A stretch of DNA of 64,000 nt from Penium margaritaceum. Lineage: Eukaryota; Streptophyta; Zygnematophyceae; Desmidiales; Peniaceae. Of this stretch, positions 34,045 to 45,462 are shown piece by piece. A program made the translations under genes and the position numbers. Each line of letters opens with the position of its first letter. Within the stretch, counting starts at the first letter, position 1. The stretch is taken from assembly GCA_023375785.1 (NCBI GenBank), contig SZWC01003907.1, positions 56,875 to 120,874 on the forward strand, given 5' to 3'. A model generated the notes under the pieces. It was not told where the DNA came from. It saw only the letters and a list, made by a program, of their open reading frames with translations, and made no database searches.

Positions 34045-35477
34045 GGTACAAGGTGCGGCTGGTCACGAAGGGGTACGCCCAGCAAAAAGGTGAACACTAC
34101 GACGAAACCTTTACGCCAGTGGCGAAGTTTGCCTCCATTTGCTCCATCCTCTCGGTGGCGGCGGCGCGCGACTATGAAGTCCACCAAATGGATGTAAAAA
34201 CCGCATTCCTCAACGACAACCTGGACAAGGAGGTCTACATGGAGGTGCCGGAGGGGATGGAAGCGCTGCCGGAGAAGGTGTGCCGGCTTCGCAAGGCGCT
34301 CTACGGGCTGAAGCAAGAGACACTCATGTGGTACCTGAAAAAAGACGGCTTCATGGCCGAGCTTGGCTTCAAGCGCTGCGAGGCAGATCACAGCGTGTAC
34401 ATGTGCAAGCAGCCAAGGTTGCACCAGATCGTAGTCCTCTACGTGGATGACCTCATCCTCGTATCATCCGAAATGGAGGAGTTGGTGAACCTGAAGCAGC
34501 AGCTCGGCGGTCGGTTCAGAATGACCGACATGGGCGAGCTCGAGTACTACCTCGGCGTCGCCATCGCGAGGGACCGCAAAGCACGCACGCTGGAGATGGG
34601 GCAGGCAGAGTACATGCAAGAGGTGCTCCGCCGCTAGAACATGGAGGAGTGCAACCCCATCGGCACACCCATGACCACCACATGTGAGCTAATCTCGAGT
34701 ATGGGGCCGAGCACGGACGAGGAGAAGGAGGAGATTGCAGGTGTGCCATACCAGTCCGTAGTGGGGAGCATCATGTACGCCATGGTGGCAATGCGGCCCG
34801 ACCTGGCCTTCGCGGAGGGCCAAGTGAGCCGCTATGTTGCTGACCTCGGGCCGCTGCATTGGCAAGCGGTGAAGCGGATCCTCCGCTATCTCAAGGCGAC
34901 AAAACAGTCGTGGCTTGTATTTGGAGGGCGAGCGCGTGACGACTCCCTTGAGTTGGTCGGCTACTCGGATGCCGACTGGGCTGGTGATGTGGATGACAGA
35001 AAATCAACGTTGAGGTATGTGTTTGTGCTTGGTGGTGCAGCAGTTTCATGGGCAAGCAGGAAGCAGGACTGCGTGGCGCTATCCAGCATCGAAGCGGAGT
35101 ACATCGCACTCGCAGAAGTAGCAAAGGAGGCAGTGTGGCTGCGTCGGCTGGTAAAGGAGATCGGTGTGCCGCAAAGGAAGCCGACGGTGCTCAAAGTTGA
35201 CAACATGAGTGCCATCAGCATGACCCAGAACCCGGTGCTGCACAGGAGGACCAAGCACATCGTGATCCGGCATCACTACGCGCGGGACCTGGTGGCGAAG
35301 GGAGATGCGGCTATTGTGCATTGTGGCACTAAGCGCATGCTCGCCGATGCCATGACCAAGGCACAGCCCTATGACAGGCACGACACAAGCTGCATGGAGC
35401 TTGGACTACACTGTGAGGTTTAAAAATGCTACAGGTTCCAAGGACAGGGCATCAAGGCTGCGGTGCAAGGGGGAGAT

Positions 35478-36201
35478 TCTTGACATAGTGTGCCCCTTGC
35501 CATGAGTGCCGTTGATCCTACTCCCTTGTTCGACCACTATCGAGTGGTTGAACACCTGATCTGAATTTAGATTTGGATTCCTTGGATTTTTCCATGCAAG
35601 ATCGAGCTTTGAATTGCTCAATTTGAGTGAGTTTTCAGAAAGTTAGCCTAGCCCCAAAATCGGGTTTTGGGTGGGTGGAATCTGGTACCCGCCATGGGTG
35701 GCGGGATATTCCACCGCCAGGGATCTGAGTTCATTCCTAATGGCCTCCAAATGCACTAGGGGCATGAATGAGGTGAACATAAGGACCTCCTTGACCATGA
35801 TGAACTTCTCCGTGACTTCATGCCGAGAAAAGGCGCTTCGACGGGTCATCGTTGAAGCGCCTCACGTTGCCTAGAGTGCAAGGCCAGGTGGGCGGCTCCA
35901 CCAAGGGTTACTTTGACGGCCGTAGCAGGGGCTCTACTGCTCCGTTTTGGGCGTGCTTGGATGCGTTGGAAAGCTTACATCACAGGCTATAAGGATCAGA
36001 TGTAACATTATTATTCTAACTAACGAAAACGTGTTTCAATTCAGATTTAATGAATGCGATGTGTTCTGTCCACTCATATCCGTGATCCTTGTGCTCCACA
36101 CTCTTCACCATTGGTGTCCATTGGCTGCCCAAACACTGGTACTGTGCTTCAGCAAGAGCTAGGCATCCTTGAGGTTGCCTCCACACCCACTAGAGCCAAC
36201 A
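35478..36201 (+). repeat. 3' LTR of the 29928-36201 copia element
   Basis: 724 bp, starting TCTTGACATAG directly after the polypurine tract and ending GCCAACA. I counted roughly 68 differences from the 5' LTR by eye (about 9 percent), with no obvious indels. Confidence 0.88.
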
Positions 36202-37151
36202 TAGTCCGTGATTGATCAGTTCTGTCTCGTCTAGTTCATATGTACACGTGGAGTGTGCAATGCATATCGTCATGATTTAGATTTGCGTGTTGAAATGTCA
36301 AATGGGGGTGGTTGGATTGATTCAGCTATTCAAAAGTGTGCTCAGCAGATTTGTAGCGTGTTTGCTTTTCAAGCATTTGTCAGTTGTCCACCACCACCCG
36401 AAAACTTTCAGTTCATAGGATGGAGCATTTTCTCCAAAAGGTGTCTGCCAAAGAGCGCTTGCGTTGCCTTTCCCAGCCCATACACCACCACCCGTCTCCT
36501 TGAGTCAAGGTTATTCAATCCAAATTCACACACTTGATGATCAGTGTATCAAAAATTGCATTTTTGCATGCAAAACGTTTCCACAAAACATCCACAGGAA
36601 TGCATTTAAGCAAAGCCCAGATGTACATTCCTTGTATCAAGTGAAAAACATATTGGGTTCTATGAGGTATTTAGTAGTTTCTGTGGATAGTCCATGTTCA
36701 CTAGTTTGTTCACTTCCTGATGCACTTGTTGATACACAGTTTCACGGGTGAGGCAATTGGTCACATATGGCCTCCTTGTCTGACCTCCAGGAGAAGGCCT
36801 GTTGGATGGTCCTACAAACCACAAGTCCTTGGTGTGGATGCATCTGAAGAGTCCTAGCCAATGTGCACAACTGCATCAACCTACGGAGATCCCGCCACCA
36901 CCATGGCCTCTCCACTGTGCCTGCCGTCCAATGTTCCACTCGTCTTCTGCAAACCCACGCAAAATGTTATCTAGAGACGCTTGGGTAATAGCGTTGGCCG
37001 CTTTTGCGACCATGAGGCTGCAGGGATGCATGCGCGGGTGCAACAGCAACAACACCAACTTGTGAAGACTACTACTCTGCCCATTCCGGCAGTCCCTGTC
37101 GGACAGACGATTAGATGACCGGGTAACTACTCTGAAAAGGGAAAAGAAAAG
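36202..37151. other. No recognised feature
   Basis: Only short unclassified open frames, such as 36253-36537 plus (94 codons). The right part may hold the 5' end of the pogo-like transposon, but I could not find a terminal inverted repeat. Confidence 0.4.
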
Positions 37152-38872
37152 GTGGCTGACAAGCCACCCAAAGCATCAACAAGTAGCATGTCCCAGACGC
37201 AGCTGCACACTGGAGCCCTGCGCATTGCTGAGCCTAGATCCTCCAAGGCACCAGTTAGTGAAGGCTCTGTTGTTAGCATCGCCAGCAGTGACAACAACAA
37301 CAGCAGCGGACCCAAAAGTGACAACGAAAGTGACCGTGGCAGTTCTTTCCAAGGTGGAGATGATATCATGAACACCAAAAGCATGCCTTTGCAGGTGTCC
37401 AGCAACACCAAGATGAGTGACTCCGGGAGTACAGGTGGCTTTCGAAAGAAGCACGGCAAACATTGCAATTGGTTTGGCTGGAACCATTTCAGAACCATCT
37501 ACAAGTTGATGAGACACAAGAAGACCGCCTATGCAGCTGTGAAAGACCTCAAGAAGACATTCCACTCCTCAGATAGCTATTGTGTCTTTGATGGCCTTGC
37601 CGTAAGCACAGTGAGCAGCTGGTTCAAATCTGGGACGCTGGTCCTAAAACCTGAGTATGAAAGAGCTGTGGTGACGTCATAAGCTGCAGCACCATTGGCC
37701 CCCATCGCCATGAACTGGAAGCGGAAGCACAGACTCCAAGGAAAACGCATGTTGCTGGATGCGCGGCCGGAGATCGTGTCGGAGATTAAAAAAAATGTTG
37801 GATGCGTGGGTAGCAAGCAATGCCTTCAACAACAAGAATGTTCGGCGTGAAATTTGTGATGTCATCACGTGGCACGTCCCTGACGAGCTTGAGCGCTTGG
37901 GGGCATACACTTTCAGCCGTCCTTGGGTGTGCAAGTTCGTGCACAAGGAGTCGGAGTGGTCTTGGTGGTGCGGGACCACTGCAGCACATAAGCTAACAGC
38001 AGATTGGGAGGCGCGGGTGCTAAAGTTCCATCAGTGCGCCACGATCATGGCAGCTTTGTACAAGGTCAACCCGTTTTCTGTGCTAAATGGTGATCACACC
38101 GGGTGCAATTCATGCCTTTGGCTGACCACACCTTTGCAACCATGAGGTCAAAGGATGTGGGCATCTTGGGGTTAGAGGACAAGCAGCAGATTGCTGCCCT
38201 TGTCACGGTTTCCATGACGGGCCACCTCCCGCCCCTTCAACTCATTTTTGGCGGCCAGACCCGTCAATGCCTGCTGCACGGACCGAAGTCAAGTAAGATG
38301 GAAGAGGCCGGGGCTCACCTCACCTTCATGCCAACCAACGGACGGATGGTGACACAACCCGTGAGTTGGTGCGTAACATCCTTGCACCCTACTACACTAG
38401 CATGTGCAGCAAGATGTGCCAAGAGGCTGGAAAGACTGACATGCTTCGCGTACTTGATGCGTGGTGGCTCCATGCATGTACGTCTTTTCAGGAATGACTC
38501 GGCCAGCAATACCCGTACATCCGCACGTGCAACATTCAGCCGAGATGCACATTGAAGGCACAACCGTGTGACATCAGCATCATACGCCCTTTGAAGAACA
38601 AGATCCAAGAGTTAGACGCAGCTTGGGACACAGATCGCACGCGTGAAGGAATTCCCACTTCGGTCGGCATGACATTCCTGAAGGAGGAGGCCTGTGGCTG
38701 GTTCTATGATACATAACTGCACGTCTGCGACGAGTGATTGGTGATGGCGGCGTGGGCCAAGGCAAACTTCTCTTGCACGTTCAATCCAATGTTCTTGCAG
38801 GATGCTGCTCCCTTCACAGGGGAGCTGTTGTTTGCTGAGGTAGCAATGGAGGAGGTGGAATTTGTTGTTTAG
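37152..38872 (+). pseudogene. Decayed pogo-like (DDE_1 type) DNA transposase
   Basis: The N-terminal part at 37152-37682 has a Ser/Asn-rich leader. A DNA-binding-like block follows (KHGKHCNWFGWNHF, then AAVKDLKKTF and STVSSWFKSG, a helix-turn-helix arrangement). The catalytic part follows: NGDHTG with the first Asp at 38091, then SKDVGILGLEDKQQIAALV and LPPLQLIFGGQT. Next is VLDAWW with the second Asp at 38456, and QPCDISIIRPLKN with the third Asp at 38570. This gives a DD37D spacing typical of pogo/mariner relatives. The gene is dead. There is a stop at 37680, a frame change in the A run near 37785, a one-base loss near 38102 and another frame change near 38345. In-frame stops follow at 38495, 38714 and 38735. 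The last frame ends at 38872. No terminal inverted repeats were identified. Confidence 0.75.
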
Positions 38873-39109
38873 TTCATGTCGTGTTTTTGCATGCTAAGTT
38901 ATGCTAAAGCTTCCTTGTGATTTTCCACTTATGTTGATATCATCTGTGTAACTACGGTGCAAAACGTGATGTCGTTCTTGTAGATCCTGTGTTTCACCCA
39001 AAGTTAGCAAAACATGAGTGGATAAATGTAGTTTTTATGAGCACAACAATGTGCACTCAGAACTCACAGAAGACATGAACCCAAGCCCAAAACAAATTTT
39101 GAAACCACA

Positions 39110-39720
39110 ATTTTGACCGACAAGAGAAGCTGAGGAAGGCACACATGCGACCCTGAGGTGAGACATTGAACCCTTGCTGGTTCCCGGTATACCAAATTCA
39201 GACTACAGATCCCTAGACATGGGTGAGACAAAGATTGGTGCAATGGTCAAACCACAGCTCATACGACGTGGCATGGTCCAAAAAAGGGAACCATGTAATT
39301 GACGGTTCTAGAACCACTTCATGTATGAGAAGCCCTCAAATGCAAAGGACTCTTGAAGACCACACTCAGACCATATGGTACGGACCGCATCCTCCATGGT
39401 GCACTTCCAGCACTCAGACACGACGTTTTGCTGTGGTGTAGCAGGGCCTGAGAGTTGGTAATAAACGTAGTTCTCAGCAAAGAAGGTGTTCATCTTGCCT
39501 AAGAACTCTCCACCGTGATCCAAGCGGAATATGTGAAGGGTGTGACAAGACTGGCGCTCATATGTCACTGGCCAGAGAAAAACCGCCAAGACAACATCAC
39601 AATTATGGCGTACACTGTAGACACGTTGCATTTGGGTGAAGACATGAGTCAAGGTGAGAACATATCGACCCACACCACATGTCCTCGCACCACCAGATTT
39701 TTTTTGTCCTTGCATGCCAT
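39110..39720 (-). mobile_element. Ty1/copia integrase fragment, minus strand (fossil)
   Basis: On the minus strand the integrase core is clear: YVLTLTHVFTQMQRVYSVRH near 39660, RLDHGGEFLGKM near 39500, and GPATPQQNVVSE near 39430. The following block ends near 39110. It is closest to the integrase of the minus-strand elements at 16921-21420 and 23127-27640. No LTRs; several breaks. Confidence 0.75.
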
Positions 39721-42700
39721 GCATGATGTAGAGGGGGTGCGGACTGGGTCAGGGGAGGTCCTTGAAGTCAAAGGCATTGATGCAGTAGCATTGCAAGTAC
39801 CTAGGGGGAATTGGTGGCTGATTGGGATTCTTTGTTTCCCTCAGCTAAATGTGAACTTGCTTTCAGGGGACAACTAAAACATCAGTTGGACATGTCTGCA
39901 CTCACAAAACCACAGATATGTATGCAAGATTCTCAGGTGATATTGCTTGCTGAAGGATCCTTGCATGCTGCAATGCTGTTCAGATTGACACTGTCCCCCA
40001 CACTTACATCCAGTCGTCCTCAGACACACATCATGACCAATAAAGACTCCAAAATCATATACCTCATTCACCAAAGACTGGCGTAGATACCAAATTGATC
40101 ACTGATCTACTGAAGGATCAACCTGCACACAGACTCAGCTCAGACACCTTTCCTCACAGTCTGAAAAAACCTGGTTGTCTCCACTTTCAGGAGGGAAAGA
40201 CACACCAACAGAGCTTTCCTGCGTCATAACACGTCAGTGAAGCACCCCTTGAATTGGTGCATGCTGACCAAACACTATGTACGGATGCTTACCCATGACT
40301 ACAATTGGTTCCCCTGGGAATTCCATCTCAAAACAAAGGCAGATTCTCAATGAGCAATCATGTAATAGATCCCTTTGGCTGAGCAAAAGACCTGCTGCTC
40401 CTTTCACATTCTTTGCACTGATCGTGGAGGAGAATTATTTGGCCAGCTGGAAACAGAAGTGAAGGTCAAAGGAATTGTGCACCAGACCACAGCACCATAC
40501 ATGCCTCAACAAAATGGGTTGGCTGACAGGTGGCACAGAACAGTGGGAGATGCCCTTTGTACCTTGCTGGCTAAATCTGGTCTGTCCTTTGGGTTCTGGG
40601 AGGAAGCAGTTGAATTCACCACCTGGGTATCAAATCGGGTGCCACAGGGTTCTCTTCCCAAGTCCATTACCCCCTGGAAAAGATGGTTCAAGCAGAAGGC
40701 AGATCTTTGGTCTGCATGAGTGTGGGGCATGATTGCATGTTTGTGGTTTGCTGACCCACAATGTGGTCACAAACCCAACCCTCGGGTAAGCTGGTGTGTC
40801 TTTGTTGGAGTGTCACATGCCTCAAAGGCGTGGAGATTCTGGGACTTCGTGAATCACACATTTGTTGAGAATTCAGATGCCTCATTCTTGGAACATGTTC
40901 CCTACAAAAAATTCAAGGGGCTGAATCATGCCCCAGCACCCACTGTTCCTGAACGCCACCCTGAGTATGTCAGCATTCCTGCCTTTTTCCTAGTGGCCTC
41001 ATCAGGCATCACTCAACGCTCAAGCACAGAAAGGAGCATGGAACCAAAATCATCGGTTCCTCATGATCTGTTGTACACCGGCAAATTTGGCCAGCACCTG
41101 TACAGATACCCCCAGGTCCCCACCTGGGCTGAACCCAACACAGAACAACACCAACCAACCTGGCCCAGTACGTCGCTCCCGGCAAAACGTGGCCAGAGTT
41201 TATTATAGAAGGTTTTACCATACTGTTGGACCTACCAACTTTGAGTTTATGCTCACTGAGCCTCTCACTATCGAGGAGGCTAGGGGGCATCCAGATGTGA
41301 CAGAGTGGCAAAAGGCCATGGTGGCTGGGCTGATTGCCCTTCTGGAATGTGGAGTCTGTGAGCTTGTGCCTCTGCCTCCAGGACAAATGGCCATCAATGT
41401 GAATTGGGTGTTCAAAGTGAAACAGAATTCTCTTCGCCTGCTTGAAAATACAAGACCCGACTGCTGGCCAAGGGCTTTCATCAAATACCATGACAAGATT
41501 TTACTGACACGTATGCACAAGTAGGAATTTATACCCCTGGTTGCATCCTCTTGGGAGTTGCAGCACTTGGAGACTGGGGAATCTACCAAATGGATGTCAA
41601 GAGTTCTTTTTTGAACAGTCGCTGGATGCCAAACTCTGGTTGCTGAACAGCAACCACCAGGTTTTACTCACTGCATGAATCGAGTGTGGCTTCTACTGAA
41701 GACCCTCTAAGGCCTCAACCAGGCCCCACAGTGCTGGAACAAAGAAATCTTCTGCACACTCGAGAGTGAAGGATTCAAACAGAGTCTTTCTGATCCCTCT
41801 TTCTTCATTTGCTAGGCAGAAGGTGTCCCAATATCCCTATTGGTATATGTGGATGACCTGATGATCGTTTCCCCATCTCTCCATATTTCCAGGTGACCAA
41901 GTCACTTTTGACTATGCATTATCACATGACAGATCTCAGAGAAGCACACAACTTTCTTGGTATGACCATCACCCGTGACAGAACAGCATGCCCACAGTCA
42001 CTCCACCAGGGGAGATGCATTGCATAGTTAACATGACAGTTCTACCACCTTGTGCAACAGCTGCCTCATCAAACCTCACCCATGAGCCTAGACGTATGTT
42101 GAAACCTTGTTGATCCACACAGCACCAGTTACGGACCGGACACAGACCCCACGGTGTACAGACAGATTATTGGCATCCTCATATACCTCTCATCCACCAC
42201 ACGGCCGGATATTTTCTTTACAGTGAACACCTGGGTCCAAAGCTGTCAGCAACCTCACACTGTGCATCATAAGGTACTGTTCAAGCAGCTGTGCTATGTG
42301 TTTGACACTGCATCAACGGGTCTCGTCTTCAACCCTGGAAAATTTCCCTTGCTTGATGGGTATTTTAGCAGTGATTATGCATGCAACAGGACTGCACGGA
42401 GTTGGGGCAGTTTATGTTTTCTCACTGTGGGAAACAACCATATCCTGGCGCAGTGTAAAACATTCATGTGTGGCACGTATTGTGGTGGAGGCATGGCCCT
42501 GGGTGAAGCTTTTCTGCCTGGACCATCTAAAAAACCAAAAAAAAAAAAACCCTGGGTAAAGCTTTTTGTAAAGCTTCCTGGTTGCATTGACCGTTTGAGG
42601 AACTGGGGTTCACTGTGGGAGCTGTACCGTTGCATAGCGATAGCTCTACAACACGGTGTATTACTGCCAATAATGGGGTGCTGCATCTATGCACTAGAAG

Positions 42701-42879
42701 TATAGGCATTGAACATCACTTTGTCCGTGAGGCCGTAGAGGCAGGCACTGTGCTTGTGTGTGAAGTGAGTGAAAATTAGCAGCTTGCTGACTTCCTCACT
42801 AAAGTACTTCCATCTTCTGCTCTTCTCACACACCTTCATTAGCTCACTTGCATGCATGCAACACCATCGGCCAAGAGGG
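39721..42879 (+). mobile_element. Ty1/copia element, plus strand, protease to RNase H (fossil)
   Basis: Parts in order are the post-protease spacer (FPQLNVNLLSGDN near 39840) and integrase (DRGGELFGQL near 40420, YMPQQNGLADRWHRTVGDAL near 40500, then NPRVSWCVFVGVSHASKAWRFWD near 40780). RT follows (MAINVNWVFKVK near 41390, the YVDDLMIVS box near 41850). RNase H shows YRQIIGILIYLSSTTRPDIFF near 42160 and the GIEHHFVREAVEAG and DFLTKVL ends near 42710-42800. Its 3' LTR begins at 42880. Gag and the 5' LTR were not found. About ten breaks; old. A short A-tailed insertion lies inside the RNase H region. Confidence 0.85.
42497..42566 (+). repeat. 36-nt A-tailed insertion with 17-bp target duplication
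   Basis: The word CCCTGGGTGAAGCTTTT (42497-42513) recurs as CCCTGGGTAAAGCTTTT (42550-42566), 16 of 17 identical. Between them lies a 36-nt segment starting CTGCCTGGACCATCT and ending in a run of twelve A. Target duplications of this length plus a 3' A tail are hallmarks of LINE-machinery retroposition. The same core occurs at 2014-2049. Confidence 0.75.
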
Positions 42880-43141
42880 TGTGACAACCCTATGTGTACA
42901 TGTTTCTCCGCGTGTGACCTTGGGTGTGCAGTGCATGTAGATCCGACGGCTTGTGGTGATCCTCGCCATAAAATGCCCGCTTTGGGAGTGTTTTGAAGCT
43001 ACCACCAGGTGAGGCTAATTCTTTCTGGAAATTTTCTGAAGATTTTCCTTTGAAATGGCATTCATGGGGATCTGTCAACGTTGGCTTGCACCCGTATGCA
43101 GGTTCTACTACTTAGTCTGTTGTGTTTATTACACTAGGGCT
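42880..43141 (+). repeat. Probable 3' LTR of the 39721-42879 copia element
   Basis: It starts TGTGACAACCC right after the polypurine-like AAGAGGG. A TATA-like CATAAAA lies at about 42968. The right limit is uncertain, because a primer-binding site of an opposite-strand element appears at 43142. No second copy is in the window to confirm the ends. Confidence 0.5.
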
Positions 43142-43155
43142 CTGATACCAAGCTG
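43142..43155 (-). promoter_or_regulatory. Primer-binding site, complementary to initiator tRNA-Met
   Basis: The minus strand reads TTGGTATCAGAGCC, the standard plant copia primer-binding site. The LTR it belongs to should lie to the right, but I could not define its far end. Confidence 0.7.
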
Positions 43156-44215
43156 GAAACGATGGTGTGCTAGTCTGGGAAAAACAATTCCCTGCCGCGT
43201 CACGCTCTTGGACTAGAGTTAGTGGCCTGCTGTGATCTACAGTGGCTGATCAACTGTGAGAGGGGAAACCTACCAGCAAAAGCTAGCACTAGAATTGCAG
43301 CTGAAAGTGAACAACAGCTGAGTTAAATGCAAGAAAGAAATTTGGTGAGAGACTCCTCCCACACTTACCTAGGCCCTCCCCTATGTTAGGCTTGTTGGTC
43401 TGGAAGGTGAGTTTTCTTGGTGAGCTCTGCCAGGCCTCCGACAGCCCCAAACCCGGTCAATATTTATTTTTCCTGAAAACTGAACCACACAAAAACATAC
43501 ACGCTGCAAAAACAGTCTTGCAATTAGAATCAGGTACAAAATTCATGGAGCAGAGTTATGGCTGCCAGAACCTAGGCAGAATCTACACTACAATGAACAG
43601 CCACCTACAATTGCTAGCAAGATGACTGACAGTGGCTGCTGTAAATGGAGCTGACCTCACACTGCTACCATGTGGGAGGCTCCACCAGAAGGGAGGGAAC
43701 CATGCTTCTCACCACGTGGCAGTTTCCAGTCCACCCCTCAACGCCCACCATCGTCAACATCTGCCAAGTCGGTCGTCTGCATTGGTGAGCCCACCAACCA
43801 AGAGGTCACAGTACAAATGAGTGAGACAGTGCATGCACAAATGAAAAAGAAGGCCGATGATGGATGGATTATACACTTGCAGCCCAGAGGCCCATGATTC
43901 ATCAGCAACAGCAGCAACAGCAGAGCGGCCAAAGGGAGAGAGGGATCTGGAGAGGAGGAGTGGAAGGAGGGAGAGATCCAGAGTCATATGCTCAAGAAAA
44001 GATAATCCAAAAAAATAGTACCAGGCCATCATGGTGTACCAAGTGAAAAACACAGTACCAGCATTGAATCTTGAGTGAAGACGCACATGATGGAAGAAAG
44101 AGGAAAGACAGAGAAATCATCAAAGATGGCATGATTAAGCAGGTCAGGAGAGGTATAAAGGGTCTCAACCAGGGATTGGAAGAGTACAGAGACTAATCAA
44201 GTCAATACTACATAA
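43156..44215. other. Unassigned; possibly an LTR of a minus-strand element
   Basis: The sequence beside the primer-binding site (43142-43155) should be the sense end of a 5' LTR. No matching second LTR is in the window, so its extent is unknown. No coding sequence is recognised. Confidence 0.35.
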
Positions 44216-44219
44216 AAGC

Positions 44220-44810
44220 AAAGGCTGGTGAAGGGCCTTTGTGAGAAATTTAGCAGGCTGGAACTTGGCAGGTACAAAGTGAAGAGCAACATCACCCACC
44301 TCAACAAAGTTGTGCAAGGAATGGTGTTTGACATTGATGTACGAGTTGCACCTGGAACGTGCATCAGCGTTCTTGGCAGTAGCAAAACCACTCCTGCAGT
44401 CAGTGAGGAGCAGGAAACGGGGAAAAGGGAGGTACTGAACATGGAGAATATGGCAAATTCACATGGCCTCAGCCCCGGCTGCAACGATGGCCATGTACTC
44501 CACTTTTCAGGTACTGCGGCTGACACCACCCTGTTTTCTGCTGAGTAAGGACATGCCCCAATCACCGTGATGAAAGCCAAAGACACTCTTGCTCCATGCG
44601 TCTATATCATGTGCATTGTTTTCAGTGGTGTAACTCTTCAGTAGTGCAACAACAATTCCCACCAGGAAGATGAGGTTGGCACAAGCAAAGCCACTGATGT
44701 AGAAGAAAGGAAATGCAGCCGAGCTGAGGTGGTTACTACACGGATAGAGTGCATACTTGACAAGGAAATTCACCACACATGCAATGTTGAGAGGATTGGT
44801 GCGGATGAGG
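44220..44810 (-). mobile_element. Ty1/copia RNase H fragment, minus strand (fossil)
   Basis: Minus-strand readings give the VFGFHHGDW/SLLSRKQ box near 44540-44590, a VEYMAIVAAGAEA-type block near 44490, and KNADARSR and INVKHHSLHNFVEVGD near 44300-44380. These are the order and spacing of copia RNase H. It is a short broken piece ending just before the LTR at 44818. Confidence 0.65.
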
Positions 44811-44817
44811 GTAATGG

Positions 44818-45462
44818 TGTCAATGCATCGGATAGCAACGGTCTAGAAAACGGGTCCCGATATGGGAGGCCGCCAACCGCTCTTGGTACTTCAACCAAGA
44901 TAACATATCACCCTTGAACAAGGGATCCACACTTTAGTTTTGTTCAGTTTGCAACCTCACAAAGTCCACATGAAGGACTTTAGTGTCTACCCTTGGTTGG
45001 ACACTCTGTGAGGAGTCTCAAGGGCAAGAACTGTAAATGGATGCATGCATGGTACAGGATTTTGTACTTGTAGAGCTTTGCTAATGCTTCTTCTTGTAGT
45101 GGCTCCATAGGAGCCAACCTCAGCCTACATTCCTACTTGGCGCGTCCTACAACCGCCAAGTGTCATCCTACAGGCAGGCTCTAGTAAGCTTCCTAGAAGC
45201 TTCCTGTCCCATTGTGGGCCACAAAGAAAAATGCGACCATCGCGGGGTTTGAGCCCGCGACCCATGAGCTCCGGCGCATGTCCCAACTAGGCCACAAAGT
45301 TGTATTTCCTATGATGATCTCCAGAGACATACCCATTTTGGACAGTGCATTCCTGGCCTATCTTAGAACAGACGGGATCCATAGAGCAGTGCATGCCTTG
45401 TCTTTCCATGCAACCAGCCAGCCAGCCAGTAAGCCAGTGGACAAGGTGCATACCATTCAACA
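44818..45462 (-). repeat. 3' LTR with hairpin pair and tRNA-like segment, about 645 bp
   Basis: Plus-strand ends are TGTCAATGCATC at 44818 and TTCAACA at 45462. It aligns with the 605-bp LTRs at 52324 and 57750 at both ends (words such as ACGGTCTAGAAAACG, CCCTTGGTTGG, GTCTCAAGGG). It aligns with 15906-16240 over its sense-first 335 bp. The two hairpin modules (45327-45353, 45374-45400), the tRNA-like segment (45235-45293) and GAAGCTTC (45196) occupy the same order as in the other copy. Confidence 0.8.
45235..45293 (-). other. tRNA-like segment with A and B boxes (inside LTR)
   Basis: The minus strand carries TGGCCTAGTTGG, a perfect A-box match, and GGGCTCAAACCCC, a B-box variant, with a strong T-arm-like stem. 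It is diverged from the 16079-16148 copy but collinear. Confidence 0.6.

Larger units (their letters stand above)
29928..36201 (+). mobile_element. Full-length Ty1/copia element with both LTRs (fossil)
   Basis: Two 724-bp LTRs flank a plus-strand gag-pol. Gag starts at 30719 (MATTEQESIGAVSK) with a CCHC knuckle CYNCGKQGHYACDC near 31413. Protease shows VIDSGSGRH near 31557. The integrase finger region is near 32284-32410 and its core has VHTDVCGPFE and FRSDNGGEYEG. A polyglutamine-coding CAG tract lies near 33451. RT shows YVDDLILVS near 34440, and RNase H shows SDADWAGDVDD and the KHIVIRHHYARDLV box. A polypurine tract (AAGGGGGAGA) precedes the 3' LTR. The LTRs differ at about 9 percent, suggesting a few million years at usual plant rates. 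The element is broken, with few breaks. Two internal single-N joins (31822, 33782) inflate its length by about 570 bp. Confidence 0.93.
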
